DNA of 64,000 nucleotides from JBOZRQ01 sp050789255 (GTDB lineage: Bacteria; Bacillota; Sulfobacillia; Symbiobacteriales; Symbiobacteriaceae). Location of the stretch: positions 62,001-126,000 of the forward strand of contig JBOZRQ010000057.1 of assembly GCA_050789255.1 (NCBI GenBank), in the 5' to 3' direction. The notes under the pieces were generated by a model. The model saw nothing but the letters and a program-made list of their open reading frames with translations. It was not told the DNA's origin and did no database searches. A program made the position numbers and the translations under genes. Below are positions 1 through 8,741 of this stretch, in pieces. Every line of letters starts with the position of its first letter. Position 1 is the first letter of the stretch.

Positions 1-54
1 CTTGCCGGCGGCGTTCAGCACCCGCCGCAGTCCCAGTCGTTCGTACAAGCTCAT
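1..54 (-). CDS. Partial SelA/DgaE-like PLP enzyme (N-terminus only)
   Basis: Only the first 18 residues (MSLYERLGLRRVLNAAGK) lie in the window; the gene continues off the left edge. The start resembles the SelA-like, PLP-dependent D-glucosaminate-6-phosphate ammonia-lyase family, whose members often begin with an 'YERLGLRRVINAAG'-like stretch. A GGAGTGA ribosome-binding site precedes the ATG, and the upstream kinase stops 5 bases before it, so it is the last visible gene of the operon that starts at 6903. The family call rests on very few residues and is tentative. Confidence 0.45.
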   Translation of the reverse strand, partial: MSLYERLGLRRVLNAAGK

Positions 55-59
55 CGAAC

Positions 60-1451
60 TCACTCCTCAGGTGCAGCGAGGCGCCGGTACCGCTCAGCCA
101 ATCCCGGCGGTACCGCCACAGGCGGCACGGGTTCTAACGCAGGTGCCATCGCGGCCCGGGCGGCCGCCAGATCCGGGAAGAGTCCGCCCGCCACGGCGGC
201 CAGCTGGGCGGCGCCCAGCGTGGCATCGCCGCCGCGAACAGCCATGGTCGGAAGACCGGTCAACCCTGCCAGCGTAGCGCCGAGCAGGCGGCTCCTACTA
301 CCGCCGCCTGTCAGCAGCAAACGCCGGGGCTTAGCGCCGGCCGTCTTCAGCGCCTCCAGAGCCAGCCAGAGGCTGAGCGCCACCCCTTCGATGGCAGCCC
401 TGGCCAGCTCTGCGCGCCCATGGGATAGGTCAAGGCCGGAGAAGGAGCCCCGGGCGCCAGGCGCCCAGGTAGGCGTCCGCCCCCCCGTCAGGTCGGGCAC
501 GAAGATCACGCCGCCCGCCCCTGGCTCCGCCTCCTCAGCCAGATCCTCCAGGTCTTGAGCAGAGCCCAGACCCAGCAGGCGGGCCGCCCAGTCGAGGGCA
601 GCGCCGGCAGTGCCGGTCACCCCTGTGCCAAAGTAAAGGTCCGGGCCAAGCGGGTAACAGGTGGTCGCCCCCTCCGGATGGAGCAGGGGGGATCGGTCCA
701 GCACCCGCACGACCCCGCTGGTGCCAACGCTGACCACCACGTCCCCCGGCTCCGTGGCACCGGCGCCCAGACTCGAGCAGGGGCCGTCCCCTGCGCCCAC
801 TGCCACCGGCACCCGGCCGATCGTCATGCCCAACCGCTCCCACGGCGCTCGCACGGCCGGAAGTACTGAAGGACGAACCCCGACGTGCCGCAGCATCGGC
901 GCCCACCAAGCCTGCCGGTCGAGGTCGAACAGCTGCGTCGCCCCGGCGCAGGACGGGTCTGTGACAAACTCCCCGGTCAGCAAGTAGCTCAGGTACTCCC
1001 GCGCGCCGCTGATTCGCCGGACCCGGCCCCACACCTCCGGCCGGTTTGCCTTCACCCAGCAAAGCTTGGCCGCAGGGTAGCTCCCCACGGTCCGGCAGCC
1101 AGTGTTGCGGTAGACCTCAGCTCCGCCAAACCGGGAGGCCAGCTCCTGCGCCTCCCCCTCGGCCCGGCGGTCCGACCAGGGCAGAAAGGGCAGAAGCGGC
1201 GCACCGCTTTCATCCAAAAGCAACATACCCGACATCTGGCCCGTGAAGGCCATGGCGTTAGGACGCTGGTGCTCCGTCAGGGCAGAAACCAACTCCCCCA
1301 CGGCGGCAACCCAATCGGACGGCTCCTGTTCTTCCAAAGAACCGTCCCGGCGGGTTGGATAGACGGCCGACCGCTCGGCCAGCAGCTTTCCACCGACATC
1401 ATAGAGGGCTGCCTTCACAGAGGACGTGCCCAGGTCGACGCCCAGCAGCAT
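60..1451 (-). CDS. FGGY-family carbohydrate kinase (xylulokinase-like)
   Basis: A 463-residue sugar kinase that should transfer phosphate from ATP to a sugar or polyol in the cytoplasm. The N-terminal phosphate loop GVDLGTSSVKAALYD, the central GAGDGPCSSLGAG and SVGTSG stretches and the C-terminal adenosine motif LTGGGSRSRLLG are all present, and the length is usual for xylulokinase-like FGGY proteins. I chose the ATG at 1451 because the actin-fold core begins there and GGGGTGATT precedes it; an in-frame extension to 1601 overlaps the upstream gene and reads as shadow. It follows the D-glutamate cyclase-like gene by 5 bases. The substrate cannot be read from the sequence; the operon suggests a sugar or sugar acid released by cell-wall breakdown. 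Confidence 0.85.
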   Translation of the reverse strand: MLLGVDLGTSSVKAALYDVGGKLLAERSAVYPTRRDGSLEEQEPSDWVAAVGELVSALTEHQRPNAMAFTGQMSGMLLLDESGAPLLPFLPWSDRRAEGEAQELASRFGGAEVYRNTGCRTVGSYPAAKLCWVKANRPEVWGRVRRISGAREYLSYLLTGEFVTDPSCAGATQLFDLDRQAWWAPMLRHVGVRPSVLPAVRAPWERLGMTIGRVPVAVGAGDGPCSSLGAGATEPGDVVVSVGTSGVVRVLDRSPLLHPEGATTCYPLGPDLYFGTGVTGTAGAALDWAARLLGLGSAQDLEDLAEEAEPGAGGVIFVPDLTGGRTPTWAPGARGSFSGLDLSHGRAELARAAIEGVALSLWLALEALKTAGAKPRRLLLTGGGSRSRLLGATLAGLTGLPTMAVRGGDATLGAAQLAAVAGGLFPDLAAARAAMAPALEPVPPVAVPPGLAERYRRLAAPEE

Positions 1452-1456
1452 CGGAA

Positions 1457-2479
1457 TCACCCCTTGATCCAGCCGGTCAGTCCCTGCCGGACCACGAACT
1501 GCATCAGGTCCAGCACATAGCGGTTCAGCGGCGTCGGCGTCCCGTCCACCAGCGAGTCCGGGCGAGCGCTCAGCCCATCGATGGCGCCCAGGTCGACGCA
1601 CCGGGCGATAATCCGCTCGATCTCAATCTGCCCCAGCACATCGGGCGCCTTGGCCGCCGCCGCCACGGCAGCGGCGACCGCATACGCTCCCCAGTTGGAG
1701 ATGCAGCTGGCCACCGTCACCGTCGCAGGCACCACGCAGGCCACCCGGTCGCCGTGGGGCACCGTCTCGGCCACGACGGGCGCCAGCCTGCCGGTGCCCA
1801 ACTCGTTGCCGCCGTCGCCGATGCCTACGGTCAGAATGCCGCGCCGGTTCGCCTCGTCAAAGAGAGCATCGCCCCGGGCCACCAGGTGGGCCGGAATCTC
1901 ACGGCCGGAGACATTATAGTGCTTGCCGTCGGCGGCACGACCCGGCATCTCCACGGCGATGACGGCGGCGGGCTTCAGGGCATCCAGCAGGGCCGCAGCC
2001 TCGCCCGGCGCCGCCGCACCGTCGGTGGTGAACGGGATGACCGCCGCCGCAGCCGCCGTGGGCGGTGTGGGCTTGGAGCGCACAGCCCGCTCCAGGTCGG
2101 TCACGATCAGGCCCGCCGCCCGCACGCAGGCGACGGAGTACTCGGTCAGGCGGCCCTCGGTCACGATCACCGGGACGGCGCCCAGGGCCTGCTCCAGGGC
2201 TCGGGCCAGGACCGCGGCGCCCACGGGGCCGTCCGTCTCGGTCAGCCCTTCAATCAGCCAGGAGCGGGACGGGAAGCCGGTAATGATCAGCACCCGGTCG
2301 CCGGGCTGAATCCGCTCCGCCAGCTCGCCGGCTGCCGCTGCTGTCAACGGCTCGCCGTGCAACTGCCGTGCGGCGTCATAGAGCCGCAACACGGCCCCGC
2401 GGCTGGTCAGGTCCAGGCTCATCAGCTTATCAAGGCTTTCGCCGATCTTTCGCAGTTGGGTTCGGTCTATGTGAAGCAT
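1457..2479 (-). CDS. D-glutamate cyclase-like protein (DUF4392 family)
   Basis: A 340-residue protein resembling the catalytic domain of D-glutamate cyclase (DGLUCY C-terminal, DUF4392), which in mammals converts D-glutamate to 5-oxo-D-proline. Visible family marks are the ITGFPSRSWLIEGLTETDGP segment near residue 90, a central SGREIPAH region and the conserved GIGDGGNELG loop. The ATG at 2479 has a GGGAGGTCACC site; twelve extra in-frame codons upstream lack one. It sits 28 bases after the DppC permease gene and directly before the FGGY kinase, inside one operon. D-glutamate occurs in peptidoglycan stem peptides, so this enzyme fits an operon importing peptides. Biochemical activity is inferred from family only. 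Confidence 0.8.
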   Translation of the reverse strand: MLHIDRTQLRKIGESLDKLMSLDLTSRGAVLRLYDAARQLHGEPLTAAAAGELAERIQPGDRVLIITGFPSRSWLIEGLTETDGPVGAAVLARALEQALGAVPVIVTEGRLTEYSVACVRAAGLIVTDLERAVRSKPTPPTAAAAAVIPFTTDGAAAPGEAAALLDALKPAAVIAVEMPGRAADGKHYNVSGREIPAHLVARGDALFDEANRRGILTVGIGDGGNELGTGRLAPVVAETVPHGDRVACVVPATVTVASCISNWGAYAVAAAVAAAAKAPDVLGQIEIERIIARCVDLGAIDGLSARPDSLVDGTPTPLNRYVLDLMQFVVRQGLTGWIKG

Positions 2480-2507
2480 AGCGGTGACCTCCCGGTGCGG
2501 TTTTGGC

Positions 2508-3329
2508 CTAGACATCCTTCAGCCGCGGATCGTAGATGTCCCGCAGCATGTCGCCGGCCAGGTTGAATCCCAGAACCAGAAGTGCGATGAAGAGCCCCGA
2601 GAAGTAGGTCATGTGGGGTGCGACGGCCAGGTAGTTGCGGCCCTGGGAGAGCATCGTCCCCCAGTCGGGCATGGGCGGCTGAACCCCCATCCCCAGAAAG
2701 CCCAGGGCTGCGGCCACCAGAATCGCCTGACTGATCCGGAGCGTCGCCTCGGTCAGCACCGAGGGGAAGATATTGCGAAGCACGTGGCTGAACAGGATGC
2801 GCCATTCGGGCACGCCGAGGGCGAGGGCGGCCTCCACATATTCCTTGGAGCGCTCGGAGAGGGTCGCTGCCCGCGCCATCAGGGCGATGGCCGGGGCTGT
2901 CGTCACCGCGATGGCGATGATGACCGAGGTGCTGCCCGAACCGATCACGGCGACGATCGCGATTGAGAGGACCAGGGACGGAAAGGTGAGCACCACGTCG
3001 TTGACCGACGAGATGATCTGATCGGTCAGGCGGCCCCGATAGCCCGCTAAAAGGCCAAAGGGAAGCCCGACGAGCACGCCGAGGCCAACCCCTACCACGC
3101 CGACCGCCAGCGACGGCCGCGTGCCCCAGATCAGCCGGCTCAGGATATCCCGGCCGAGGTCGTCGGTCCCAAACCAGTGGGCGCCGGTAGGGCCCTCGAG
3201 CACGTTGGCCAGGTCCTGGGCCTCGTAGCTGTACGGAGCGATGACGGGGGCCAGCAGGGCGACCAGAACGAAGCCGGTGAGGACCAGCAGGGCGAAGACG
3301 CCCAGGGGATAACGCCGAAGTCGCTTCAC
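2508..3329 (-). CDS. Oligopeptide ABC transporter permease, DppC type
   Basis: A 273-residue inner-membrane permease of the peptide/nickel importer family. It carries the DppC hallmark WFGTDDLGRDILSRLIWGTR after the first transmembrane helix, and an EAA loop near YVEAALALGVPEWRILFSHV that would contact the ATPase. About six membrane helices are visible. I prefer the GTG at 3329, which has AAAGGGGGG at good spacing; a start at 3374 would overlap dppB by 31 bases. It follows the DppB gene by 14 bases. No ATP-binding subunit gene follows; the next gene is the D-glutamate cyclase-like one, so the ATPases must come from elsewhere. Confidence 0.9.
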   Translation of the reverse strand: MKRLRRYPLGVFALLVLTGFVLVALLAPVIAPYSYEAQDLANVLEGPTGAHWFGTDDLGRDILSRLIWGTRPSLAVGVVGVGLGVLVGLPFGLLAGYRGRLTDQIISSVNDVVLTFPSLVLSIAIVAVIGSGSTSVIIAIAVTTAPAIALMARAATLSERSKEYVEAALALGVPEWRILFSHVLRNIFPSVLTEATLRISQAILVAAALGFLGMGVQPPMPDWGTMLSQGRNYLAVAPHMTYFSGLFIALLVLGFNLAGDMLRDIYDPRLKDV

Positions 3330-3343
3330 ACCGTCGCCCCCCT

Positions 3344-4264
3344 TTAGCTGTAGCGAATCTTGGGATCGAGCCACAGATAGATCGCGTCCACCGCCAGGTT
3401 GACCAGGAGGAAGGCGCCGACGAAGAAGAGCGTCACGCCCTGCATCATGTTGTAATCCCGGTTGCGGACGGCATCGATCAGCAGCAGACCCAGGCCGTTG
3501 TAAGCAAAGATGGTCTCAATGACGACCGAGCCGGAGAGAAGGTAGCCGATCTGCAGCCCGACGGTGGTAACGACCGGCGCCAGGGCGTTGCGGAGCGCGT
3601 GTTTGAAGATGACCGTCCGCTCCGCCAGGCCCTTGGACCGGGCCGTGCGAATGTAGTCCTGCCGCACGACGTCCATCAGCGAGGAGCGGGTCATGCGGGC
3701 CACGATCGCCACCAGGCGGGCGGCGACCGCCAGACCGGGCATAATCAGGGCCTTCCAGCCATCGGTGCCGGTGGCGGGCAGCCATCGCAGGCCCACCGCC
3801 AGCCAGCCCATCAGCATCAGAGCGATCCAGAAGTTCGGCACACTCAGCAGGACCGAGGTGAACAGGCTGCTGGCGTAATCCCAGATGGACCGATGCCGCA
3901 CGGCCGACAGAATGCCGGCGGGCAACCCCAGCAGCACCGCCAGGCCGATGGCGAAGATCGTCAGCTTCAGGGTCGGGCCGATGCGCCGGAACACCTCCGG
4001 GCCCACCGGAATCCCCATCACCTTGGACTTGCCCAAATCGCCTGTGAAGACCCCCGCCATGTAGCGGGCGTACTGCACGGGGATCGGCTCATCGAGGCCC
4101 ATCTGCTGGCGGACCGCCTGCACCTCCGCCTCCGTGGCGAAGGCGCCGGCCACCATGCGGGCCGGGTCGCCGGGGACGAGCCGGAAGATCACGAACACCA
4201 GGGTCACAACGGCCAGCAAAACGGGCACCAGCCGCAAGAGCCGCGAGGCCAAAAATCGGGTCAC
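3344..4264 (-). CDS. Oligopeptide ABC transporter permease, DppB type
   Basis: A 306-residue permease with the standard DppB layout: N-terminal helix, LVPGDPARMVAG periplasmic-side segment, five further helices and an EAA loop (YIRTARSKGLAERTVIFKHA). The length matches the family. The GTG at 4264 is chosen because GGGGAGGAG lies just upstream and the family start (short basic stretch then helix) falls there; the longer in-frame extension reads as non-coding leader. It pairs with the DppC gene downstream and the binding protein upstream; together they form the membrane channel of a peptide importer. Confidence 0.9.
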   Translation of the reverse strand: MTRFLASRLLRLVPVLLAVVTLVFVIFRLVPGDPARMVAGAFATEAEVQAVRQQMGLDEPIPVQYARYMAGVFTGDLGKSKVMGIPVGPEVFRRIGPTLKLTIFAIGLAVLLGLPAGILSAVRHRSIWDYASSLFTSVLLSVPNFWIALMLMGWLAVGLRWLPATGTDGWKALIMPGLAVAARLVAIVARMTRSSLMDVVRQDYIRTARSKGLAERTVIFKHALRNALAPVVTTVGLQIGYLLSGSVVIETIFAYNGLGLLLIDAVRNRDYNMMQGVTLFFVGAFLLVNLAVDAIYLWLDPKIRYS

Positions 4265-4301
4265 GTGGCTCCTCCCCTCATTCACAGAATCGCAGCAGCC
4301 A

Positions 4302-4332
4302 CGTGCATGGGACCACGGCGGCCCCATGCACG
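4302..4332 (-). other. Hairpin between binding-protein and permease genes
   Basis: Perfect 10-bp inverted repeat CGTGCATGGG (4302-4311) and CCCATGCACG (4323-4332), with an 11-base loop, in the 85-base gap after the binding-protein stop codon. No T-run follows on the minus strand. Such hairpins often protect the abundant binding-protein mRNA or attenuate permease expression; that role is inferred. Confidence 0.6.
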
Positions 4333-4349
4333 CGGCGCTTCGGCGCTGG

Positions 4350-5999
4350 TTACTTGGCAGGCTTGGAGTCGCGCAGGATGGTGAAGATCACGGGCCAGAC
4401 CTGGACGCCGCCGACGTCGTTGCGGTGGGCGATGATCACGTTGTCGACGTACAGGAAGATCGCCGGCGCCTCTTCCCAGATGGTCTTCTCGGCCTGGCCG
4501 AGGATTTCGGCGCGCTTGGCGGGGTCGGTGGTCTGGGCGGCCTGGTCGAGGGCCTTGTCGACGGAGGCGTTGGTGTAGAAGCTCATGTTCCAGATCGTCG
4601 CCTTGTCGTCGGCCTTGGCGTTGGTCTTGAAGTTGGCGTCCAGCTGCGTGCCGCCGTCACCGTTGGACGGGTTGAAGGCCCAGAGGTAGGCGTCGTACTT
4701 GACATCCTTCGGCGGCACCTTGATGATGTCCCAGCGGCTGGCGGCCTCGACCTTCTGGATCTGCACATCGACGCCGATCTGCTTGAGCTGGGCGGCGACC
4801 GCCTCCACCACCTGGAGGTCCTTGGGATACTGACCCTCGGCGGTGTTCAGCACCATCTTCAGGGGCTGACCGTTCTTGACGAGGACGCCGTTCTGCATAT
4901 CCTTCCAGCCGGCGTCGGCCAGCAGCTGCTTGGCCTTGTCGGGGTTGTATGTATACTCGCCGGCCTTGACGTAGCCGACCGTATTGGGCGCCAGCGGGCT
5001 GGTCAGCGGGACCGCCATGCCCATGAACTGGCTCTTGATGATCGCATCGCGGTTGATGGCGTAGTTCAGGGCCTGGCGGACCTTCACATCGTTCCAGGGC
5101 GCCTTGTTCAGGTAGAAGCCGATCACCGTGGTGCGCAGTCCGGGCTTGTCAACGACCGTGATCTCCTTGTTGCCCTTCAGCCGGGCCACATCCTGGGCAG
5201 GGACCGAGGCGATCACGTCGGCCTGGCCGCTCTCCAGCATGCTGATACGGGCCTGGGCGTCCGGAACGGCCTTGAAGATCAGCTTCTCGTAGGCGGGCTT
5301 GGCGCCCCAGTACTGATCGTTGCGGACCAGCACGACCTCCTGGTTCGGCTCGAACTTCTCCAGCTTGTAGGGGCCGGTGCCGACCGGGTTGAGCGGGTAC
5401 TTGTCGCCGAACTTCTCCAGGGCGGCCGGGCTGAACATGCCACCGGTGCCGTGGGCCAGGGCGTTGAGCATCACGCCGTGCGGGGTCTTGGTGATGATCT
5501 GCAGCGTGGTGGGGTCAACCGCCTTCACTTCGGTGATCGGGTCCCACATGGTGCGGTTGGCGGTGTTCTTCTTGGGATCGACCAGGCGATCGAGCACCTT
5601 CTTGGCGGCCTCGGCATTGAAGTCGGTGCCGTCGTGGAACTTGACGCCGCTCTTGAGCTTAAAGGTCCAGGTCAGGCCGTCGGGCGAGATCGTCCAGCTC
5701 TGGGCCAAGCGAGGCTGAATCTTCATCTGATCGTCGAAGCTGACCAGGCCCTCGTAGATCGACAGGGCCACCTCATACCCAGCGGGATAGGTAGTGGGGC
5801 CGGGGATCGTGTCCAGGTTGTTGACGCCGCCGGCCTGAGCGTACGTGATGGTGGTCTTGGCGGGTTTTGCGGGTTGGCTGTTGTTGGCGGGCTGGCCGGA
5901 CTGGCCGGAATCCTTGTTGCCGCTGCTGCTTGCGCAGCCTGCGGCGAGCAGGGCGGCTGACAGGAACAGGGCCAGGAAGCGCGACATACTGCGTTTCAC
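4350..5999 (-). CDS. Oligopeptide-binding lipoprotein (ABC transporter, SBP family 5)
   Basis: A 549-residue extracellular solute-binding protein of the DppA/OppA family. The signal peptide ends in the lipobox LAAGC, followed by a Ser/Gly/Asn linker, so it should be a membrane-anchored lipoprotein. Family marks include NLDTIPGPTTYPAGYEVALS, the W(T)FKL-SGVKFHDGT segment and GTGPYKLEKF. The GTG at 5999 has AAGGGGGATT upstream; a longer reading frame to 6140 runs into the 3' end of the regulator gene and is not used. It is the first transport gene after the RpiR regulator (43-base gap) and precedes DppB. The ligand is probably a peptide or muropeptide, given the neighbours. Confidence 0.9.
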   Translation of the reverse strand: MKRSMSRFLALFLSAALLAAGCASSSGNKDSGQSGQPANNSQPAKPAKTTITYAQAGGVNNLDTIPGPTTYPAGYEVALSIYEGLVSFDDQMKIQPRLAQSWTISPDGLTWTFKLKSGVKFHDGTDFNAEAAKKVLDRLVDPKKNTANRTMWDPITEVKAVDPTTLQIITKTPHGVMLNALAHGTGGMFSPAALEKFGDKYPLNPVGTGPYKLEKFEPNQEVVLVRNDQYWGAKPAYEKLIFKAVPDAQARISMLESGQADVIASVPAQDVARLKGNKEITVVDKPGLRTTVIGFYLNKAPWNDVKVRQALNYAINRDAIIKSQFMGMAVPLTSPLAPNTVGYVKAGEYTYNPDKAKQLLADAGWKDMQNGVLVKNGQPLKMVLNTAEGQYPKDLQVVEAVAAQLKQIGVDVQIQKVEAASRWDIIKVPPKDVKYDAYLWAFNPSNGDGGTQLDANFKTNAKADDKATIWNMSFYTNASVDKALDQAAQTTDPAKRAEILGQAEKTIWEEAPAIFLYVDNVIIAHRNDVGGVQVWPVIFTILRDSKPAK

Positions 6000-6042
6000 A
6001 ATGAATCCCCCTTCTGCTCTCCCATGTGTGGAATCTATCGAG

Positions 6043-6903
6043 CTACAGGCGCTTGAGCGCTGTTGCCTCGCGTACCCGCTGGACCCCCTCCGCCGCACTC
6101 TTGCCCCGGCGGAGCGCCACGTTGACGAACAGGGTGTCAACGATGGCCAGCTGAGCGATGCGGGAGGTCATGGCCTCGGTTTTGAACCCGGTCTCTTTCG
6201 CGGCGGTGAACAGTTTCACGTCGGACACCCGGGTGATAGGCGATTTGGGCGCCCCACTGATGCAAATCGTGGTCGCGCCGCCCTTCTTGGCGACCTCCAG
6301 CGCTTCCACGGTATCCCGGGTCGCCCCCGAGTGGGAGACGCCCACCGCCACGCAGCCGGGTCCCAGCAGTGCGGCGGCCACCAGCTGGGAGTGCTCGTCC
6401 ACGTAGGCCGCAGCGTTGATGCCCAGCTTCAATAGCTTGAGCGCCCCGTCCATGCAGACCCAGCCGGAGTTGCCGGCGCCGAGGAAGACCACACGGCTGG
6501 CGCTGTCGAGCAGCTCCACAGCCCGGCTCAGGTCACGGCTGTCGATCACCGACATCGTGTCTTGCAGAGCCTGGACACTGGCGTTAAAAACTTTGGCTTT
6601 CACGGTGTCGACCGTGTCGCGCTCGTCGATCTCCTCGTGGATGGTCTGAAGCGGGCCGACCAGCGACTGGGCCAGCCCGATCTTGAAATCCTGAAAGCCC
6701 CGGAAGCCGAGTTTGCGGCAGAGCCGAACCACCGTGGCCTCACTGGTGCCGCTGCGGTCGGCCAGATCGCTGATGGACAGCTGGATCACATCGTGTGGAT
6801 GTGCCCGCAGGTACTCGGCCAACCGTGCCTCCGCCTGGCGCAGCGTCGGCAGCAGTTCGCCCAGGCGGAACAGGCTTGGACGCCCCTCTTCCCCGGTTGC
6901 CAT
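6043..6903 (-). CDS. RpiR/MurR-type transcriptional regulator (HTH + SIS)
   Basis: A 286-residue regulator with an N-terminal RpiR helix-turn-helix (ISDLADRSGTSEATVVRLCRKLGF, about residues 45-70; quoted in part for length) and a C-terminal SIS sugar-phosphate domain (FLGAGNSGWVCMDGA and VSHSGATRDTVEAL). Proteins of this type, such as MurR, sense sugar phosphates, including MurNAc-6-phosphate. ATG at 6903 has AAGGGGGAACCAC upstream. It heads the minus-strand operon and is divergent from the NagZ-type gene across about 175 bases that contain repeated GAAAAAC half-sites. The effector is not visible from sequence; MurNAc-6-P is a guess based on NagZ. Confidence 0.85.
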   Translation of the reverse strand: MATGEEGRPSLFRLGELLPTLRQAEARLAEYLRAHPHDVIQLSISDLADRSGTSEATVVRLCRKLGFRGFQDFKIGLAQSLVGPLQTIHEEIDERDTVDTVKAKVFNASVQALQDTMSVIDSRDLSRAVELLDSASRVVFLGAGNSGWVCMDGALKLLKLGINAAAYVDEHSQLVAAALLGPGCVAVGVSHSGATRDTVEALEVAKKGGATTICISGAPKSPITRVSDVKLFTAAKETGFKTEAMTSRIAQLAIVDTLFVNVALRRGKSAAEGVQRVREATALKRL

Positions 6904-6949
6904 GTGGTTCCCCCTTCGGATTTCCTGTCTAATGGTTACGGTATTTGTA

Positions 6950-6995
6950 GAAAAACACCTTCTCGTTTTTCCGCATCAAAGCGAAGTTTTTCTTC
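6950..6995. promoter_or_regulatory. Candidate RpiR operator cluster in divergent promoter region
   Basis: Between the divergent rpiR-type and nagZ-type genes lies an inverted repeat GAAAAAC (6950-6956) / GTTTTTC (6965-6971), followed by the palindrome GAAG-TTTTT-CTTC (6983-6995) that holds a third copy of the half-site in reverse. RpiR-family operators commonly consist of such A/T-rich dyads. Regulation of both genes is inferred from position. Confidence 0.45.
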
Positions 6996-7078
6996 ATATC
7001 TGCTTATGAGGGCAGGAAACCACACGAATGAGGCGGAAAATCAAAGCATCCAGAGACGCTAGGAAGGAGATTTTCGCC

Positions 7079-8677
7079 TTGAACCTGGCCGACTGTGCGG
7101 CGGAACTTTTCATGCTCGGCTACCAGGGCGCCGAACCCGGACCAGATCTGCTCGCCCTCGTCCAGGAGCAGCGGCTCGCCGGGATCATCCTCTTCGCCCG
7201 GAACCTGGTCACCCCCCAGCAGGTGCGCCAGAGCGTTGACCGGCTCCAGGCAGCGGCCGGCGAGCTGCCCATGTTGATCGCCACCGACCAGGAAGGCGGG
7301 GTGGTCTCCCGCATCACCGGGAGCGAGCCGGTCCGGCCGGGCAACATGGGGCGCGGCTTAAGCCAGGTCATCCCCGCCAAAGGTCTGGCGGGGACGCCCT
7401 GGCCCGGCAATATGACCCTCGGGGCCGCCCGCTCCCCCGAGCTGGCCCGGCAGGTCGCTGAAGGGGTCGCCCAGGAGCTGCTCGCGCTTGGCATCAACCT
7501 GAACCTTGCCCCCGTGGTGGATGTTAACAACAACCCGGCCAACCCGGTGATTGGCGTCCGCTCCTATGGGGCCGACCCGGCCCCGGTGGCCGAGTTGGGC
7601 GCCGCCGCGATCACGGGCTATCAGGCGGGCGGCGTCATGGCCACGGCGAAGCACTTCCCCGGCCACGGCGACACGTCGGTCGACTCCCATCTTGCCCTCC
7701 CCGTGATCCCCCACGACCGGGCGAGGCTTGAGGCAGTCGAACTCGTGCCGTTCCAGCGCGCCATCGCGGCCGGGGTGGGCGCCATCATGACGGCGCACGT
7801 CTGCTTCCCGGCCGTCGAGCCGGAGCCGGGCCTACCTGCCACCCTCTCCCGGCGAGTCCTCACCGGGCTGCTCCGAGCGGAGCTCGGCTTCCGGGGCCTG
7901 ATCCTCACAGACTGCCTGGAGATGCACGCCATCGCCAGGGGAATCGGGGTGGCCGAGGCGGCGGTCCGGGCGATCATCGCCGGGGCCGACCTGGTGCTGG
8001 TCTCGCACACCTGGGAGGTCCAGCGGGAGGCCATCGCCGCCGTGCGCGAGGCGATCGCTTCGGGCCGCATCCCGGCCGAGCGGGTGGCGGAATCGCTGGA
8101 GCGGGTACAGGGCGCCCGGCGGGCCATCGGGCGCCGGCCCTCCCCTCCCCTTGAGGTCCTGGGGTGCCCGGAGCATCTGGGATTGGCACGCAGGGCCGCC
8201 GCCGAAGCGGTCACAGCCGTCGGTCCCGTCGAGCACCTGCTGCCGATCGTGCCGGAGGCGACCGTGGCGATCGGTGTGGACCCTGACCCAGTCACCCTGG
8301 CGGAGGAGACCGGCGTGAACGGCTCGCCCGTCCTGGCTGCCCTCTCTCGTATGGCCCCGGCCGTGCAGCGGCTGGGGATCACCCGGGAGCCGTCGGACCA
8401 GGAGATCTCCAAGGCGTTAGAAGCCTCGGCGGGTGCGCGCCTGACCATCGTCGCCACACACGCTGCCCATCTGTTTCCCCGCCAGGGCGAGCTGGTAAGG
8501 GCCCTGGTGGCAGCGGGCCGTACGGTGCTGCTGGTGACCCAGCGAGGTCCCTATGACCTGCTCGCAGCCCCGGAGATCGCGGGCGCCCTGATCACCTACG
8601 AGGACCGGCGCTATGCCGCGGAGGCTGCGGTGGCCGTACTGCTCGGGCAGGCGTGGGCGCCGGGACGCCTGCCATAA
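7079..8677 (+). CDS. nagZ: Beta-N-acetylglucosaminidase, GH3 NagZ type
   Basis: A glycoside hydrolase family 3 enzyme of about 532 residues, expected to remove N-acetylglucosamine from muropeptides. The substrate-site strand IATDQEGGVVSRI, the NagZ hallmark KHFPGHGDTSVDSH (His/Asp acid-base loop) and the nucleophile region GLILTDCLEMHAI are all present. It is longer than E. coli NagZ and carries an extra C-terminal GH3 domain, as in Bacillus. No signal peptide is visible, so it is probably cytoplasmic. I prefer the TTG at 7079, preceded by GGAAGGAGA at eight bases; an ATG at 7028 adds 17 residues without a clear ribosome site. It is divergent from the RpiR regulator and peptide importer. Confidence 0.88.
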   Translation: MNLADCAAELFMLGYQGAEPGPDLLALVQEQRLAGIILFARNLVTPQQVRQSVDRLQAAAGELPMLIATDQEGGVVSRITGSEPVRPGNMGRGLSQVIPAKGLAGTPWPGNMTLGAARSPELARQVAEGVAQELLALGINLNLAPVVDVNNNPANPVIGVRSYGADPAPVAELGAAAITGYQAGGVMATAKHFPGHGDTSVDSHLALPVIPHDRARLEAVELVPFQRAIAAGVGAIMTAHVCFPAVEPEPGLPATLSRRVLTGLLRAELGFRGLILTDCLEMHAIARGIGVAEAAVRAIIAGADLVLVSHTWEVQREAIAAVREAIASGRIPAERVAESLERVQGARRAIGRRPSPPLEVLGCPEHLGLARRAAAEAVTAVGPVEHLLPIVPEATVAIGVDPDPVTLAEETGVNGSPVLAALSRMAPAVQRLGITREPSDQEISKALEASAGARLTIVATHAAHLFPRQGELVRALVAAGRTVLLVTQRGPYDLLAAPEIAGALITYEDRRYAAEAAVAVLLGQAWAPGRLP

Positions 8678-8690
8678 GGGGGAGAACGCG

Positions 8691-8722
8691 CCGACCGTAG
8701 CGGTTAGGCTCCGGTCGGTCTT
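8691..8722 (+). terminator. Weak hairpin after nagZ
   Basis: CCGACCG (8691-8697) pairs with CGGTCGG (8712-8718), followed by TCTT only. It lies between the convergent nagZ and the small membrane-protein gene; a weak terminator at best. Confidence 0.3.
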
Positions 8723-8741
8723 GCGGAATCCATATCGCGAT

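Noticed and set aside
2..1520. Long plus-strand frames opposite the FGGY kinase
   Set aside because: High-GC antisense frames; the minus strand carries clear kinase motifs and ribosome sites.
60..1601. Fifty-residue N-terminal extension of the FGGY kinase
   Set aside because: It overlaps the upstream gene, lacks family similarity, and the ATG at 1451 has a good ribosome site at the start of the kinase fold.
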